64,000 nucleotides of DNA, from NCBI RefSeq assembly GCF_001421765.1, contig NZ_LMLA01000009.1, positions 272,706 to 336,705 of the forward strand, written 5' to 3'. Of this stretch, positions 9,310 to 18,190 are shown piece by piece. The notes under the pieces are model-generated. The model had not been told where the DNA came from. It searched no databases and saw only the letters and a program-made list of their open reading frames with translations. The position numbers and the translations under genes are program-made. The number at the start of each line of letters is the position of its first letter. The stretch's first letter is position 1. This DNA comes from Sphingomonas sp. Leaf32. Its GTDB lineage: Bacteria > Pseudomonadota > Alphaproteobacteria > Sphingomonadales > Sphingomonadaceae.

Positions 9310-10173
9310 ATGACGGCGAACGCCTCCCCCTATCACGACCGGATGCAGCGCGCGCTCGACCATATCGACCGGCATCTGGACGACGAACTCGACCTCGCTT
9401 CGATCAGCGCGGTCGCGGCCTTTTCCAAATATCATTTCCATCGCCAGTTCGTCGCGACCTTTGGCCTCACCGTACATCGCTATGTCCAGCTTGCCCGGTT
9501 GCAGCGCGCGTCGCACCGCCTCGCCTTTCATGGCGAGCGCGTCACCGACGTCGCGCTGGATGCCGGTTACGATGCGCCCGATGCCTTTGCCCGCGCCTTT
9601 CGCCGGCATTTCGGGCAGTCGCCGTCATCGTTCCGTTCCGTGCCCGACTGGGCACCGTGGCGCGCGGCGCTCCTGCCGCTGGATCATGCAAGGAACCGAT
9701 CCATGCCCAGCTATGACGTCACCATCCGCGATTTCCCCGACACCCGCATCGCGTTCCTGTCGCATGTCGGCGACATGACGGGCATCGGCGACACCATCCG
9801 CCGGTTCATCGCCTGGCGGCGCGCGAACCGCCTGCCTCCATCGGAGGGCGCGACCTTCAACATCTTTCACAGCGATCCGCAGGCCATGGCCGCGGGGCCG
9901 GTCCGCATCGACCTGTGCGTCGCCACCGACCGCGACGTTTCGGTCGAAGAGGGGGTGACCATCGGCCTGATCCCCGGCGGCCGTTGCGCGGTGGTGCGTA
10001 TCACCGGTCGCGCCGACGACCTCGAAGCACCCGCACTCCACCTCTATCGCGACTGGCTGCCCGAGAGTGGCGAGGAACTGCGCGACTTCCCGCTCTTCTG
10101 CCAACGGGTCCGTTTCTTTCCGGACGTGGCGGAACACGACGCGGTTACCGACCTGTTCCTGCCGCTGCGATAG
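9310..10173 (+). CDS. AraC-family regulator with GyrI-like ligand-binding domain
   Basis: A 287-residue protein. Residues 1-110 carry the two helix-turn-helix motifs of an AraC DNA-binding domain (LASISAVAAFSKYHFHRQF, and DVALDAGYDAPDAFARAFRR ending with FGQSPSSFR). The rest is a GyrI-like (SoxS/Rob-type effector) domain starting around MPSYDVTIRDFPDTRIAFL. The start MTANASPYHDRM at 9310 follows GGAACGGAC. Such proteins often respond to small hydrophobic or cationic ligands; the target genes cannot be told from context. Confidence 0.9.
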   Translation: MTANASPYHDRMQRALDHIDRHLDDELDLASISAVAAFSKYHFHRQFVATFGLTVHRYVQLARLQRASHRLAFHGERVTDVALDAGYDAPDAFARAFRRHFGQSPSSFRSVPDWAPWRAALLPLDHARNRSMPSYDVTIRDFPDTRIAFLSHVGDMTGIGDTIRRFIAWRRANRLPPSEGATFNIFHSDPQAMAAGPVRIDLCVATDRDVSVEEGVTIGLIPGGRCAVVRITGRADDLEAPALHLYRDWLPESGEELRDFPLFCQRVRFFPDVAEHDAVTDLFLPLR

Positions 10174-10250
10174 CGGCCGCACGGCGAACGGTACAGATCG
10201 GGCCGAGCAACCACCAAGAAGCTTTAACCAATGCGGATCAGTGTCTTCGC

Positions 10251-12062
10251 ATGGTTCGACGCGTTGTTTCTGTTGTGCGTGCGGTACGTTCCGCGATCCT
10301 TCCGGTCGCATCGGGAAGTGTCTATTTCCTGGCTGCCGTCGCGTCGTTGAAACTCACGCTGGGCAATGACGGTATCGCGACCTTGTGGCCGCCCAGCGGG
10401 ATCTTGCTCGCGGTCCTGCTGCTCGCGCCGCGTCACCGGATCGCGTGGCACGTCGCGGCGGCAGCCATGGGGGCGGTCGTGGCCAATCTGGTTGCGGGCA
10501 ACCCGCCGCTGACCGCGCTTACCTTTGCCGTCGCCAATATCGGCGAATCCACGCTCGCGGCATGGCTGCTGCGGCGTGGCGGCAGGGGCGGCACGTCCTT
10601 CTTCGACCGGCAGGGCCTGCTGCGGTTTGGCGGTGCCACCATCGCCGGTGCGATGCTGAGCGCGATGATCGCCTCGACGACAGTGATCGCCGCATCGGAC
10701 CGGCTGTTTCTGTTCTGGCTGTCATGGCTGTCGACCGATCTGCTCGGCATCTTCGTCGTGACCCCGGTGATCCTCATCTTCGGACGGGCGCTGCACCGCC
10801 CCCGCACCTGGGCCGTGCCGAAATCGCTCGCGACGACGATGGCGGTCTTCACGCTGATCGCGGTCGTCTCGGCGGTGACCTTTGCCCAATCGACCTATCC
10901 GCCGCTGTTCGTGCCGATGCTGGCGGTGCTGCTCGCGGTGTTCTGGGTCGGTCCGCTCGGCGCGGCGGGGGGCGTGCTGATCGTCGCCATCGTGTCGACC
11001 TCCGCCATGACGCTGGGCATCGGACCGATCGCGCAGGACGATATCGGACCGCTGCAACGCAGCCTGTTGCTGCAATGCTATCTGTTGACGACCTTTGCCG
11101 CATCGCTGCCGATCGCCACGCTGCTGGCGGCGCGCGACCGGCTGCTCGCGCGGCTTGCCGAAAAGATGCGGCTGCTCGAACTCGCCGAAAGCGCGGCGGA
11201 AGTCGGCCATTGGCGGCTGGACACGGGCCGGCAACGGGTCACCTGGTCGCAAGGGGTGTTCCGCATTCACGGCATTCCCGACACCATGCCGCCGACGTTC
11301 GTCTCCGCGCTGGCGGCCTATCATCCCGACGACCGGGCGATGGTGACCCGCCATATCGATCATGCGATCGCGAACCATGCGGGCTTCGAATTTCGCGCGC
11401 GCATCGTCCGCCCCGATGGGGAGGTGCGCCAGGTCTTTTCCCGTGGCGAGATCGACCGGATCAACGACGATGGCTCGTTCTGCCTGTTCGGCATCACCCG
11501 GGACGTCACCGTTCAGGTCGCGCACGAAACGCTGCTCAACGACGCACGGGTCCGGGCAGAGGAAGCCGCACGCCTGGCGACGATCATGGCCGAAACCGAC
11601 CAGTTGACCGGGATCGCCAATCGCCGCCGGACCATGACCGCCTTGGAACTGGCGGTGTCGACCGCGGACGTCGATGGCGGTCCTGTATCGATCGCGATCT
11701 TCGACATCGATCATTTCAAACAGGTCAACGACCGCCATGGCCATGCGACCGGCGATCAGGTGCTGCGGCGCGTCGCCCGGATGGCCGCCGACGAACTGCG
11801 CAAGGCGGACGTCATCGGCCGGTTCGGGGGCGAGGAGTTCGTCCTGATCCTGCCCGACACCACCGCCACCGTCGCACTGCGGATCGCCGAGCGGGTTCGC
11901 GCCGCGATCGAGAAGGGCAACCATCATCCGCCGGTGACGATCAGCGTGGGCGTCGCCGAACGGCTGGCGGGCGAGACGGGCGAGGCGTTGCTGCGCCGGG
12001 CCGATCAGGCGCTCTACGCCGCCAAGCACGAGGGCCGTAACACGCTGCGCCTCGCCGCCTGA
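10251..12062 (+). CDS. MASE1-PAS-GGDEF diguanylate cyclase
   Basis: A 603-residue membrane protein likely to make cyclic di-GMP. The N-terminal ~290 residues are a multi-span MASE1 sensor region (early motif ATLWPPSGILLA). A PAS domain follows (ESAAEVGHWRLD, GVFRIHGIPD), then a short coil and a GGDEF domain (DQLTGIANRR, FDIDHFKQVNDRHGH, FGGEEFVLILPDT). The active-site signature GGEEF is intact, so it should be active. The start at the ATG at 10251 gives MVRRVVSVVRAVR, leading directly into the first membrane helix; the longer upstream frame overlaps the AraC-like gene and is rejected. Confidence 0.92.
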   Translation: MVRRVVSVVRAVRSAILPVASGSVYFLAAVASLKLTLGNDGIATLWPPSGILLAVLLLAPRHRIAWHVAAAAMGAVVANLVAGNPPLTALTFAVANIGESTLAAWLLRRGGRGGTSFFDRQGLLRFGGATIAGAMLSAMIASTTVIAASDRLFLFWLSWLSTDLLGIFVVTPVILIFGRALHRPRTWAVPKSLATTMAVFTLIAVVSAVTFAQSTYPPLFVPMLAVLLAVFWVGPLGAAGGVLIVAIVSTSAMTLGIGPIAQDDIGPLQRSLLLQCYLLTTFAASLPIATLLAARDRLLARLAEKMRLLELAESAAEVGHWRLDTGRQRVTWSQGVFRIHGIPDTMPPTFVSALAAYHPDDRAMVTRHIDHAIANHAGFEFRARIVRPDGEVRQVFSRGEIDRINDDGSFCLFGITRDVTVQVAHETLLNDARVRAEEAARLATIMAETDQLTGIANRRRTMTALELAVSTADVDGGPVSIAIFDIDHFKQVNDRHGHATGDQVLRRVARMAADELRKADVIGRFGGEEFVLILPDTTATVALRIAERVRAAIEKGNHHPPVTISVGVAERLAGETGEALLRRADQALYAAKHEGRNTLRLAA

Positions 12063-12260
12063 CGGAAACCGCTCCCCACGGACCGGTGGCAACGGGGCTT
12101 TCCTACACGACCCGCCTTCGTCATGCTCCCCTGTCCCGCCCCCATCCCGTGCGCCGCAGCGTGCCGGACCGGGTGCGCCACGAACATGGTGCGAGTGTGA
12201 ACTTTGTGAACTTTGACGCCGCCTTGCCCCCTTGGCGGTCGGTCCGATAGAAGGAGGTCC

Positions 12261-13151
12261 ATGGCCAAACCATTGCAAATTCTCGTCTTCCTGTTGCTCC
12301 TGCTTACCGGCACCGTTGCACAGGCCGCACCCCGCTGCCCCCTGACCGGCGATGCGCGGATGGCAGTCGGCAACCGGTCGGTGCTGGTCCACCTTCCGCG
12401 CGGGCAGATGCCCGACACCCCCGCCCCGCTGGTCATCCTGCTCCATGGCAGCGGTGGGACCGGTGCGGCGATGCTGCGCGATTCGAACCTGGCCGATGCC
12501 GCCGATCGTCACGGCTTCATCGTCGTCGCCCCCGACGCCGGCATCGTCCATGACAAGGGCTTCGTCTGGAACATTCCCGGCGTCCCCACCGTCGCGGGCA
12601 ATATTCCCGGTCCCGACGCACCCGACGATGTGGCTTTTATCGGCGCGACGATCGATCAGCTTGCCACGCAGGGCTGCGTCGATCCGGCGCGGGTCTATGC
12701 CACCGGCCTGTCGGGCGGTGGGCGCATGACCTCGTGGCTCGGCTGCGTCGCCGCCGAGCGCTTCGCCGCGATCGCCCCCGTCGTAGGTCTGCGCGCCGGC
12801 AATCCGCTGGCCAGCGACCCCGCCCGCCCCGATCCCGCGACCTGCCGCCCGTCGCGGCCGATGCCCGTCATCACCTTTGCCGGCGACGCCGACACCACCA
12901 ACCCGATCCAGGGCGGCGGTACGAAATACTGGTCCTACACCATGCACGCCGCCGAACAGCGCTGGGCGGCCCTCAACGGCTGCACCGCCGCCCCCACCAC
13001 CCGCTGGGTCGCGCCGAAGGTCTATGAGGAGCGCTATACCGCCTGCCGGGGCGGCGCGGACGTAGCCGGACGGATCACCGTCGGCGGCGGCCATAGCTGG
13101 GTCGTAGACAACGACGCGCTGTGGGCCTTCCTGTCGCAGCACCGCCGCTGA
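12261..13151 (+). CDS. Secreted esterase of the LpqC/PHB-depolymerase type
   Basis: A 296-residue alpha/beta-hydrolase. It has a clear signal peptide (ILVFLLLLLTGTVAQA), the oxyanion-region motif VILLHGSGGTG, the nucleophile elbow GLSGGGRM (G-x-S-x-G), and a C-terminal GGGHSW that supplies the catalytic His. This is the layout of the PHB depolymerase/feruloyl-esterase-like family, so the protein is probably exported and cleaves an ester; the natural substrate is unknown. The ATG at 12261 follows a strong AAGGAGG ribosome site. Confidence 0.9.
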   Translation: MAKPLQILVFLLLLLTGTVAQAAPRCPLTGDARMAVGNRSVLVHLPRGQMPDTPAPLVILLHGSGGTGAAMLRDSNLADAADRHGFIVVAPDAGIVHDKGFVWNIPGVPTVAGNIPGPDAPDDVAFIGATIDQLATQGCVDPARVYATGLSGGGRMTSWLGCVAAERFAAIAPVVGLRAGNPLASDPARPDPATCRPSRPMPVITFAGDADTTNPIQGGGTKYWSYTMHAAEQRWAALNGCTAAPTTRWVAPKVYEERYTACRGGADVAGRITVGGGHSWVVDNDALWAFLSQHRR

Positions 13152-13189
13152 CCCTTTCCAAAGCGTTCCCGATCGGCCAAGCCGCGACC

Positions 13190-13774
13190 ATGACCGTCCG
13201 CACCCTTTTCCCCACCCATCTCCATGAAGCCAGCCTGCCCGACGCCGCGCTGGTCGCCGATCTCGACGCCTCGGTCCGCGCGCTGGCCGAGGACGACATG
13301 GCCGGCCGCCGCTGGTCGAAGGAGCATGGCTATCGCGGCTATACCTCCTACGCGTCGCTCAACGACCTGCCGATGCGCGATCCGGTCTTCGCCGACCTGA
13401 AACGCGTGCTCGACCGCCATGTCGCGATGTTCGCCGCCGCGTGCGGCATGGACCTCGCCGGCCGCAAGCTGAAGCTCGACAGCCTGTGGGTGAACCTGCT
13501 GAAGCCCGGCGGCGGCCATTCGGGGCACCTCCACCCGCACAGCGTCGTCTCCGGCACCGTCTATGTCGCGGTGCCCGAGGGCGCGGGCGGCATCCGGTTC
13601 GAGGACCCCCGGCTGCCGATGCTGATGGCCGCCCCCACCCGGCCGGGCACGTTCGAGACGGTCGCGCCGCAACCCGGCACGCTGCTGCTGTGGGAAAGCT
13701 GGCTCCGCCACGAAGTCATGCCCCATGCCGGCAAGGGCGAGCGGATCAGCGTCAGCTTCAACTATCGGTGGTAG
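13190..13774 (+). CDS. Putative 2-oxoglutarate/Fe(II)-type oxygenase (TIGR02466-like)
   Basis: A 194-residue protein with a cupin-like core: SLWVNLLKPGGGHSGHLHPH gives a likely metal-binding H-x-H, and ESWLRHEVMPH and RISVSFNYRW close the fold. This pattern matches the TIGR02466 family of putative 2OG-Fe(II) oxygenases. The start MTVRTLFPTHLHEASL at 13190 is preferred because an upstream frame overlaps the esterase. The substrate is unknown. It starts 38 bases after the esterase and may be co-transcribed with it. Confidence 0.82.
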   Translation: MTVRTLFPTHLHEASLPDAALVADLDASVRALAEDDMAGRRWSKEHGYRGYTSYASLNDLPMRDPVFADLKRVLDRHVAMFAAACGMDLAGRKLKLDSLWVNLLKPGGGHSGHLHPHSVVSGTVYVAVPEGAGGIRFEDPRLPMLMAAPTRPGTFETVAPQPGTLLLWESWLRHEVMPHAGKGERISVSFNYRW

Positions 13775-13839
13775 CTTTTGCAAAGCCCGTCGCCAGCGGC
13801 TAAGGCGCAGGCTTTCCATCGTCTCCGGGATAGCATCAC

Positions 13840-14940
13840 GTGGGTTTTCGCTGCGGTATCGTCGGGCTGCCGAATGTCGGCAAGTCCACCCTGTTCAACG
13901 CGCTGACGCAGACTCAGGCGGCACAGGCGGCCAACTATCCCTTCTGCACGATCGAACCGAATGTCGGTAACGTCGCCGTGCCCGACCCGCGGCTCGACGC
14001 ACTGTCCGACATCGCCGGTTCGGCCAAGAAGATCGAAACGCAGCTGGCGTTCGTCGACATCGCCGGCCTCGTGCGCGGCGCGTCGAAGGGCGAAGGGCTA
14101 GGCAACCAGTTCCTCGGCAATATCCGCGAAGTAGACGCGATCGTCCACGTCCTGCGCTGCTTCGAGAATGACGACATCCAGCATGTCGACGACCGCGTCG
14201 ATCCGATCGCCGATGCCGATACGGTCGAAACCGAGCTGATGCTGTCCGACCTCGAATCGCTCGAAAAGCGCGTGCCGAACCTCGCCAAGAAGGGCCAGCA
14301 GGGCGACAAGGAAGCCAAGGTCGCCGCCGCCGTGCTGAGCCGCGCGCTCGACCTGCTGCGCGAAGGCAAGCCCGCCCGCCTGACCGAGATCAAGGACGAG
14401 GAAGAGGAACGCTTCTTCGCGCAGGCGCAGTTGCTGACCGCCAAGCCGGTCCTCTACGTCTGTAACGTCAACGAAGAGGACGCTGCCGAGGGCAACGACC
14501 TGTCGGCCAAGGTCTTCGAAAAGGCGAAGGCGGAGGGTGCGCAGGCGGTCGTCGTGTCGGCCGCGATCGAAGCGGAGATCGCGACGATGGAGCCGGCCGA
14601 CCGGGCCGAATTCCTGTCCGACCTGGGGCTGAAGGAAACCGGGCTGGCCCGCGTGATCCGCGCCGGATATTCGCTGCTCCAGCTCCTCACCTTCTTCACC
14701 GTCGGCCCGAAGGAAGCCCGTGCCTGGACCGTATCGGTCGGGGCCAAGGCGCCGCAGGCGGCAGGCGAGATCCACAGCGACTTCGAACGCGGCTTCATCC
14801 GTGCCGAAACTATCGCCTTTCCCGATTATATTGCGTGCAAGGGCGAAAGCGGCGCGCGCGACGCAGGCAAGCTGCGCGCGGAAGGCAAGGAATATGTGGT
14901 CCAGGACGGCGACGTGATGCTGTTCCGTTTCAACGTCTGA
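13840..14940 (+). CDS. ychF: Redox-regulated ATPase/GTPase YchF (Obg family)
   Basis: A 366-residue cytoplasmic P-loop protein that binds ribosomes and hydrolyses ATP. It has the G1 loop GLPNVGKST at residues 9-17, FCTIEPNVG, DIAGLVRGASKGEGLGN (G3), and a C-terminal TGS domain (FFTVGPKEARAW, EKGFIRAE-like). The start is a GTG at 13840, the only in-frame start that gives the conserved MGFRCGIVG N-terminus. It is a single-copy, highly conserved housekeeping gene. Confidence 0.97.
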   Translation: MGFRCGIVGLPNVGKSTLFNALTQTQAAQAANYPFCTIEPNVGNVAVPDPRLDALSDIAGSAKKIETQLAFVDIAGLVRGASKGEGLGNQFLGNIREVDAIVHVLRCFENDDIQHVDDRVDPIADADTVETELMLSDLESLEKRVPNLAKKGQQGDKEAKVAAAVLSRALDLLREGKPARLTEIKDEEEERFFAQAQLLTAKPVLYVCNVNEEDAAEGNDLSAKVFEKAKAEGAQAVVVSAAIEAEIATMEPADRAEFLSDLGLKETGLARVIRAGYSLLQLLTFFTVGPKEARAWTVSVGAKAPQAAGEIHSDFERGFIRAETIAFPDYIACKGESGARDAGKLRAEGKEYVVQDGDVMLFRFNV

Positions 14941-15019
14941 TCCCTTCGCTGCCGCCGTGCCGGAGATCGGCGCGGCGTCGGGGCTTGCGGTCGACCGGTT
15001 TCCGGTTGAAACTGGTCCC

Positions 15020-15478
15020 ATGCGCTATTTCGAAGACATCGCCGTCGGCGATACCGCCCGCTTCGGTTCCTATCCCGTGACGCGGGAGGCCGTGCTCGAC
15101 TTCGCCCGGCAATATGATCCGCAGCCGTTCCATCTGTCGGACGAGGCGGCGGCACAGACCCATTTCGGGCGGCTGGCGGCCAGCGGCTGGCATAGTTGCG
15201 CGATGACGATGGCGATGCTGGTCGAACAATGGCGGGTCGATCCCGTCGCCAGCCTGGGGGCAGCCGGGATCGACGAACTGCGCTGGCGCCGCCCGGTCTA
15301 TCCGGGTGATACGCTGCGATGCGAGACGGAGGTCCTGTCGACCCGACCCTCCGCCAGCCGCCCGGAAATGGGAAGCGTGGCCAGCCGGGTTACGGTGCGC
15401 AATCAGGACGATCAGGTCGTGATGACCTTCATCTCGCAAGCCCTGATCGCCACCCGGGCCGCTACCCTGTCAAGCTGA
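15020..15478 (+). CDS. MaoC-like dehydratase
   Basis: A 152-residue hot-dog fold protein of the MaoC/(R)-enoyl-CoA hydratase family, which typically hydrates enoyl-CoA thioesters. It has the entry block YFEDIAVGDTARFGSYPVT and the hydratase motif FARQYDPQPFHLSDEAAA, with the catalytic Asp and His in D-x-x-x-x-H form, followed by FGRLAASGWHS. The start at the ATG at 15020 is chosen over the longer upstream frame because of the conserved MRYFEDI start. It lies 79 bases after ychF on the same strand. Confidence 0.9.
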   Translation: MRYFEDIAVGDTARFGSYPVTREAVLDFARQYDPQPFHLSDEAAAQTHFGRLAASGWHSCAMTMAMLVEQWRVDPVASLGAAGIDELRWRRPVYPGDTLRCETEVLSTRPSASRPEMGSVASRVTVRNQDDQVVMTFISQALIATRAATLSS

Positions 15479-15486
15479 GCGAACGA

Positions 15487-16272
15487 TCACTCCGACCGGG
15501 GTGGTCTCCGCCCACCGCCGCGCCCTTCGGGGCCACGAAAGCGACCGCCGCCCGGACGTACGCCTTCGGGTCGTTCGAACCCGCGCACGGCGCCGGCGGA
15601 CGGCCTCTCCGGTCGGGGCGGCATCGCCGACTGGCTGCTGCCGCGCGGGACGTTGCGGAAGCCGGAACGCCCATCGAAGCCGGGGCGGCGGTCCGGTCCT
15701 GCATCCGGTCGCCCGCGCCAACCGCCGGGTTGACCGGGCACCGGTGACTGACCGCTGCCGCGCGGGACATTGTCGAACCCGCGTCGGTCGTCGAACCCCG
15801 GCCGCCGATCGCCGCGCCAGCCCTCCGGCCGCCCAGGCAAGGGAGACTGGCTGCTGCCGCGTGGGACATTCTGGAAACCGGGCCGGCCGTCGAAGCCGGG
15901 GCGGCGATCGTTCCAGCCCGGCCGATCCCAGCCATCCCAGCGCGGACGCCCGTCGCCCCAGCCGCCGCGCCACTGGCCACGTCGCTGCTGCCAGTAATAA
16001 CGCTGGCGGTCGTTCCAGCGAAACGGACGGCGATAGCGATCATAGACGTAATAGCCGGAGCCCGGATAATAATAGTCGCCGAACCAGCCCCAATACGGAT
16101 CGCCGAACCCGCCGGCATAGCCGTCATAATATCCATTATAGCCGCCACCATAATATCCCGGCGAGGCATAGCCGACGCCGACCCCACCATAGCCATAATC
16201 GCCATAAGCACAGGCGGATACGCCCGCCCCTGCGGCCAGGGTCAGCACGATTGCGCGCAGCCGATGAAACAT
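15487..16272 (-). CDS. Putative lipoprotein with Gly/Tyr-rich and Arg/Pro-rich tandem repeats
   Basis: A 261-residue protein starting MFHRLRAIVLTLAAGAGVSAC. It has a lipobox VSAC with Cys21, a Gly/Tyr-rich stretch (about residues 23-80), a Trp/Arg-rich linker, and three imperfect repeats of 30-39 residues that begin RRPGFD at about 123, 156 and 195 and share NVPRGS-QS. It resembles envelope-associated Gly/Tyr-rich proteins of sphingomonads. The role is unknown; the very basic C-terminus could bind polysaccharide or DNA. It ends eight bases from the convergent MaoC-like gene. Confidence 0.75.
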   Translation of the reverse strand: MFHRLRAIVLTLAAGAGVSACAYGDYGYGGVGVGYASPGYYGGGYNGYYDGYAGGFGDPYWGWFGDYYYPGSGYYVYDRYRRPFRWNDRQRYYWQQRRGQWRGGWGDGRPRWDGWDRPGWNDRRPGFDGRPGFQNVPRGSSQSPLPGRPEGWRGDRRPGFDDRRGFDNVPRGSGQSPVPGQPGGWRGRPDAGPDRRPGFDGRSGFRNVPRGSSQSAMPPRPERPSAGAVRGFERPEGVRPGGGRFRGPEGRGGGRRPPRSE

Positions 16273-17638
16273 GCGTTTGCTCCCGCAGGCGACGGGCATG
16301 GGCGCGACGCCGATGATGATGGCAAGCAACGGTCGGCACGGACCGCCGGTTCCTGCGCAGGACATCACCGCTAAGCACCCGCGCCTGAATGCAGGCTGTC
16401 AGGCGTGTATCAGGCTGACGTGTCCGTAGCAGTTGAAGCCGTAAGCCACTGCAGCCGACCGCGAGAGGGGGTGTCGTTCTCCCATCGCGGACGGGTAGCG
16501 GGGTGAGCGCGGAGGATGGCGTTGCAGGTCGGTGTGTCAGCGTCGTGAACGTCGGCGATGGCACGTACCGGTCAGTCCTGACGCCGCTCTGTCGCTTTCA
16601 TGTTGGACGATGTGCAGGAATAACGCTTGGGCGGGCAGTCCGGCCTTGTCCGACTTACCGAGACCGATCGACCTTCATCCGCAAGACGTCACTTGGGGCT
16701 TCCCGGTCGGCCTGCCCAGAAGACATCAATCGCGATGGAGCGGTCCCGGACCAAGTCTGGCGTAACGTCGGAATAAAGGCGTCCTTGCTGCCGAACCGCA
16801 CCGGATGTCGGTGCGACTTGGTACCGCTTCGTGAGATCATACGACGAGGCTTGTCGAAACAGGTGAATCGACGCGTGCCGGCACGTCGTTCTCCACGACT
16901 ACAGGCCGGGATCCGTTTGCGGTTACGGCACGGCAGATATATCCGGCTATGCCCTGCCCCGCGCGCGGGCCGATGCTTAACCTTCCACCGATCGGACCCG
17001 TTGCCCCGGACGAACTGCCCACGGCAACACCACCGGTTGGGAGCCGTCTCGCCCAAGACGGTACATACGCCGCCTTCGCGCAACAGGGTGAAGTAACAAC
17101 GATGTTCCGCACGGGTATTCGCGCAGTTGAAGTTGGATCAACATTCATGTTCTATTTCGTCACCCCGGACTTGTTCCGGGGTCCACTTCGCCGCGATCAC
17201 GGTCGATAGAGGCTCACACGGCACCGATTGCCGCTCCGTGGACCCCGGAATATGTCCGGAGTGACGGAGAGGCTGGAGGCATCGATCGGGAACGACACAG
17301 GGGGTAGCTGACGGTTGATCGGCCCGAGGTCCTGAATAGACAGTTCGCGCGCAGCCGCATTGTCTCGGCCAGCATGGACCATAGCGGGGCCAACCCGCTG
17401 TCGATCATCGCGTTGTGTTGCAGATCGCCGCGCGCCGTTGCCCGGCCAACGGCACCTCGGGCGAAGACAGGTTCACAGCGGCGAGCAGGATCAGCGGGAG
17501 TCGGTGACACCACGCCCGACGGTGGCTTCCGCCCGGCGTCATGCGAAGCGCCTTACCGAACTAAGCCCCGCGGCCAACCAGCGTGCCGCACCATTCGAAT
17601 CGTAACGGCGGGGCGCGCACGTCGCTGCCCCGCCCTGC
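16273..17638. other. 1.37-kb stretch with no convincing gene
   Basis: Both strands were read. The ORFs here have improbable compositions (Arg/Cys/Pro-rich, no recognisable fold), and composition is visibly less GC-biased than in the neighbouring genes. The only structured element seen is the inverted palindrome pair at 17158-17267. The stretch may hold decayed coding DNA or the lipoprotein promoter at its left edge, but nothing specific can be supported. Confidence 0.6.
17158..17267. repeat. Inverted pair of palindromic repeat units
   Basis: CGTCACCCCGGACTTGTTCC at 17158 is repeated in inverted, slightly diverged form at 17237-17267 (CCGGAATATGTCCGGAGTGA). Each arm is itself a hairpin with a CCCCGGA-n-TCCGGGG-like stem. 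It is similar in design to the palindromes at 8232-8451 and 9123-9208 but has a different core sequence. Confidence 0.78.
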
Positions 17639-18190
17639 TCAATGCCCCGGAAACGCGACCAGCGCAGACACCGCGATCCCATCGGCCCGCAGCGCATCCG
17701 CACCGCCCAGATCGGGCAGGTCGATCGCGAACGCCGCCTGCTCGACCGTCGCCCCGGCTTTCCGCAGCAACCGGACCGCCGCACGCGCGGTGCCGCCGGT
17801 GGCGATCAGGTCGTCGACCAGCAGGACACGGGCGCCGGGAGTACAGGCATCGGCATGGATCGCGATCCGGTCGGTGCCATATTCCAGCGCATAATCCTCG
17901 GCGATGGTCGCGCCGGGCAATTTGCCGTCCTTGCGGATCAACACGACCCCGGCACCCAGCGCCAGCGCGACGGCGGGGGCAAAGACGAAGCCGCGCGCCT
18001 CGATCCCCGCGACCAGATCGATCGGCCCCTGCACAGCCGCGACCATGCCGTCGACCGCGAGGCGAAGTCCTTCCGGATCGAGGATCAGGGTCGTGATGTC
18101 ACGAAACTGGATGCCGGGCTTGGGAAAGTCCGGAATGGTACGGATGCGTCGGGCAAGCTCTGCCGGCCCGATGCCATCCGCGATGCTCAA
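17639..18190 (-). CDS. apt: Adenine phosphoribosyltransferase
   Basis: A 183-residue purine-salvage enzyme that joins adenine and PRPP to AMP. It shows IPDFPKPGIQFRDITTL, GIEARGFVFAPAVA and the PRPP-binding loop VLLVDDLIATGGTA. The start appears to be TTG at 18190, overlapping the petC stop (TTGA), because no ATG or GTG precedes the conserved region in frame. This implies weak or coupled translation after petC. The petABC-apt order is found in several alphaproteobacteria. Confidence 0.95.
   Translation of the reverse strand: MSIADGIGPAELARRIRTIPDFPKPGIQFRDITTLILDPEGLRLAVDGMVAAVQGPIDLVAGIEARGFVFAPAVALALGAGVVLIRKDGKLPGATIAEDYALEYGTDRIAIHADACTPGARVLLVDDLIATGGTARAAVRLLRKAGATVEQAAFAIDLPDLGGADALRADGIAVSALVAFPGH

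Noticed and set aside
10722..13142. An 806-residue antisense frame across the GGDEF and esterase genes
   Set aside because: Both genes on the opposite strand have clear domains and motifs; the antisense frame is a typical GC-rich shadow.
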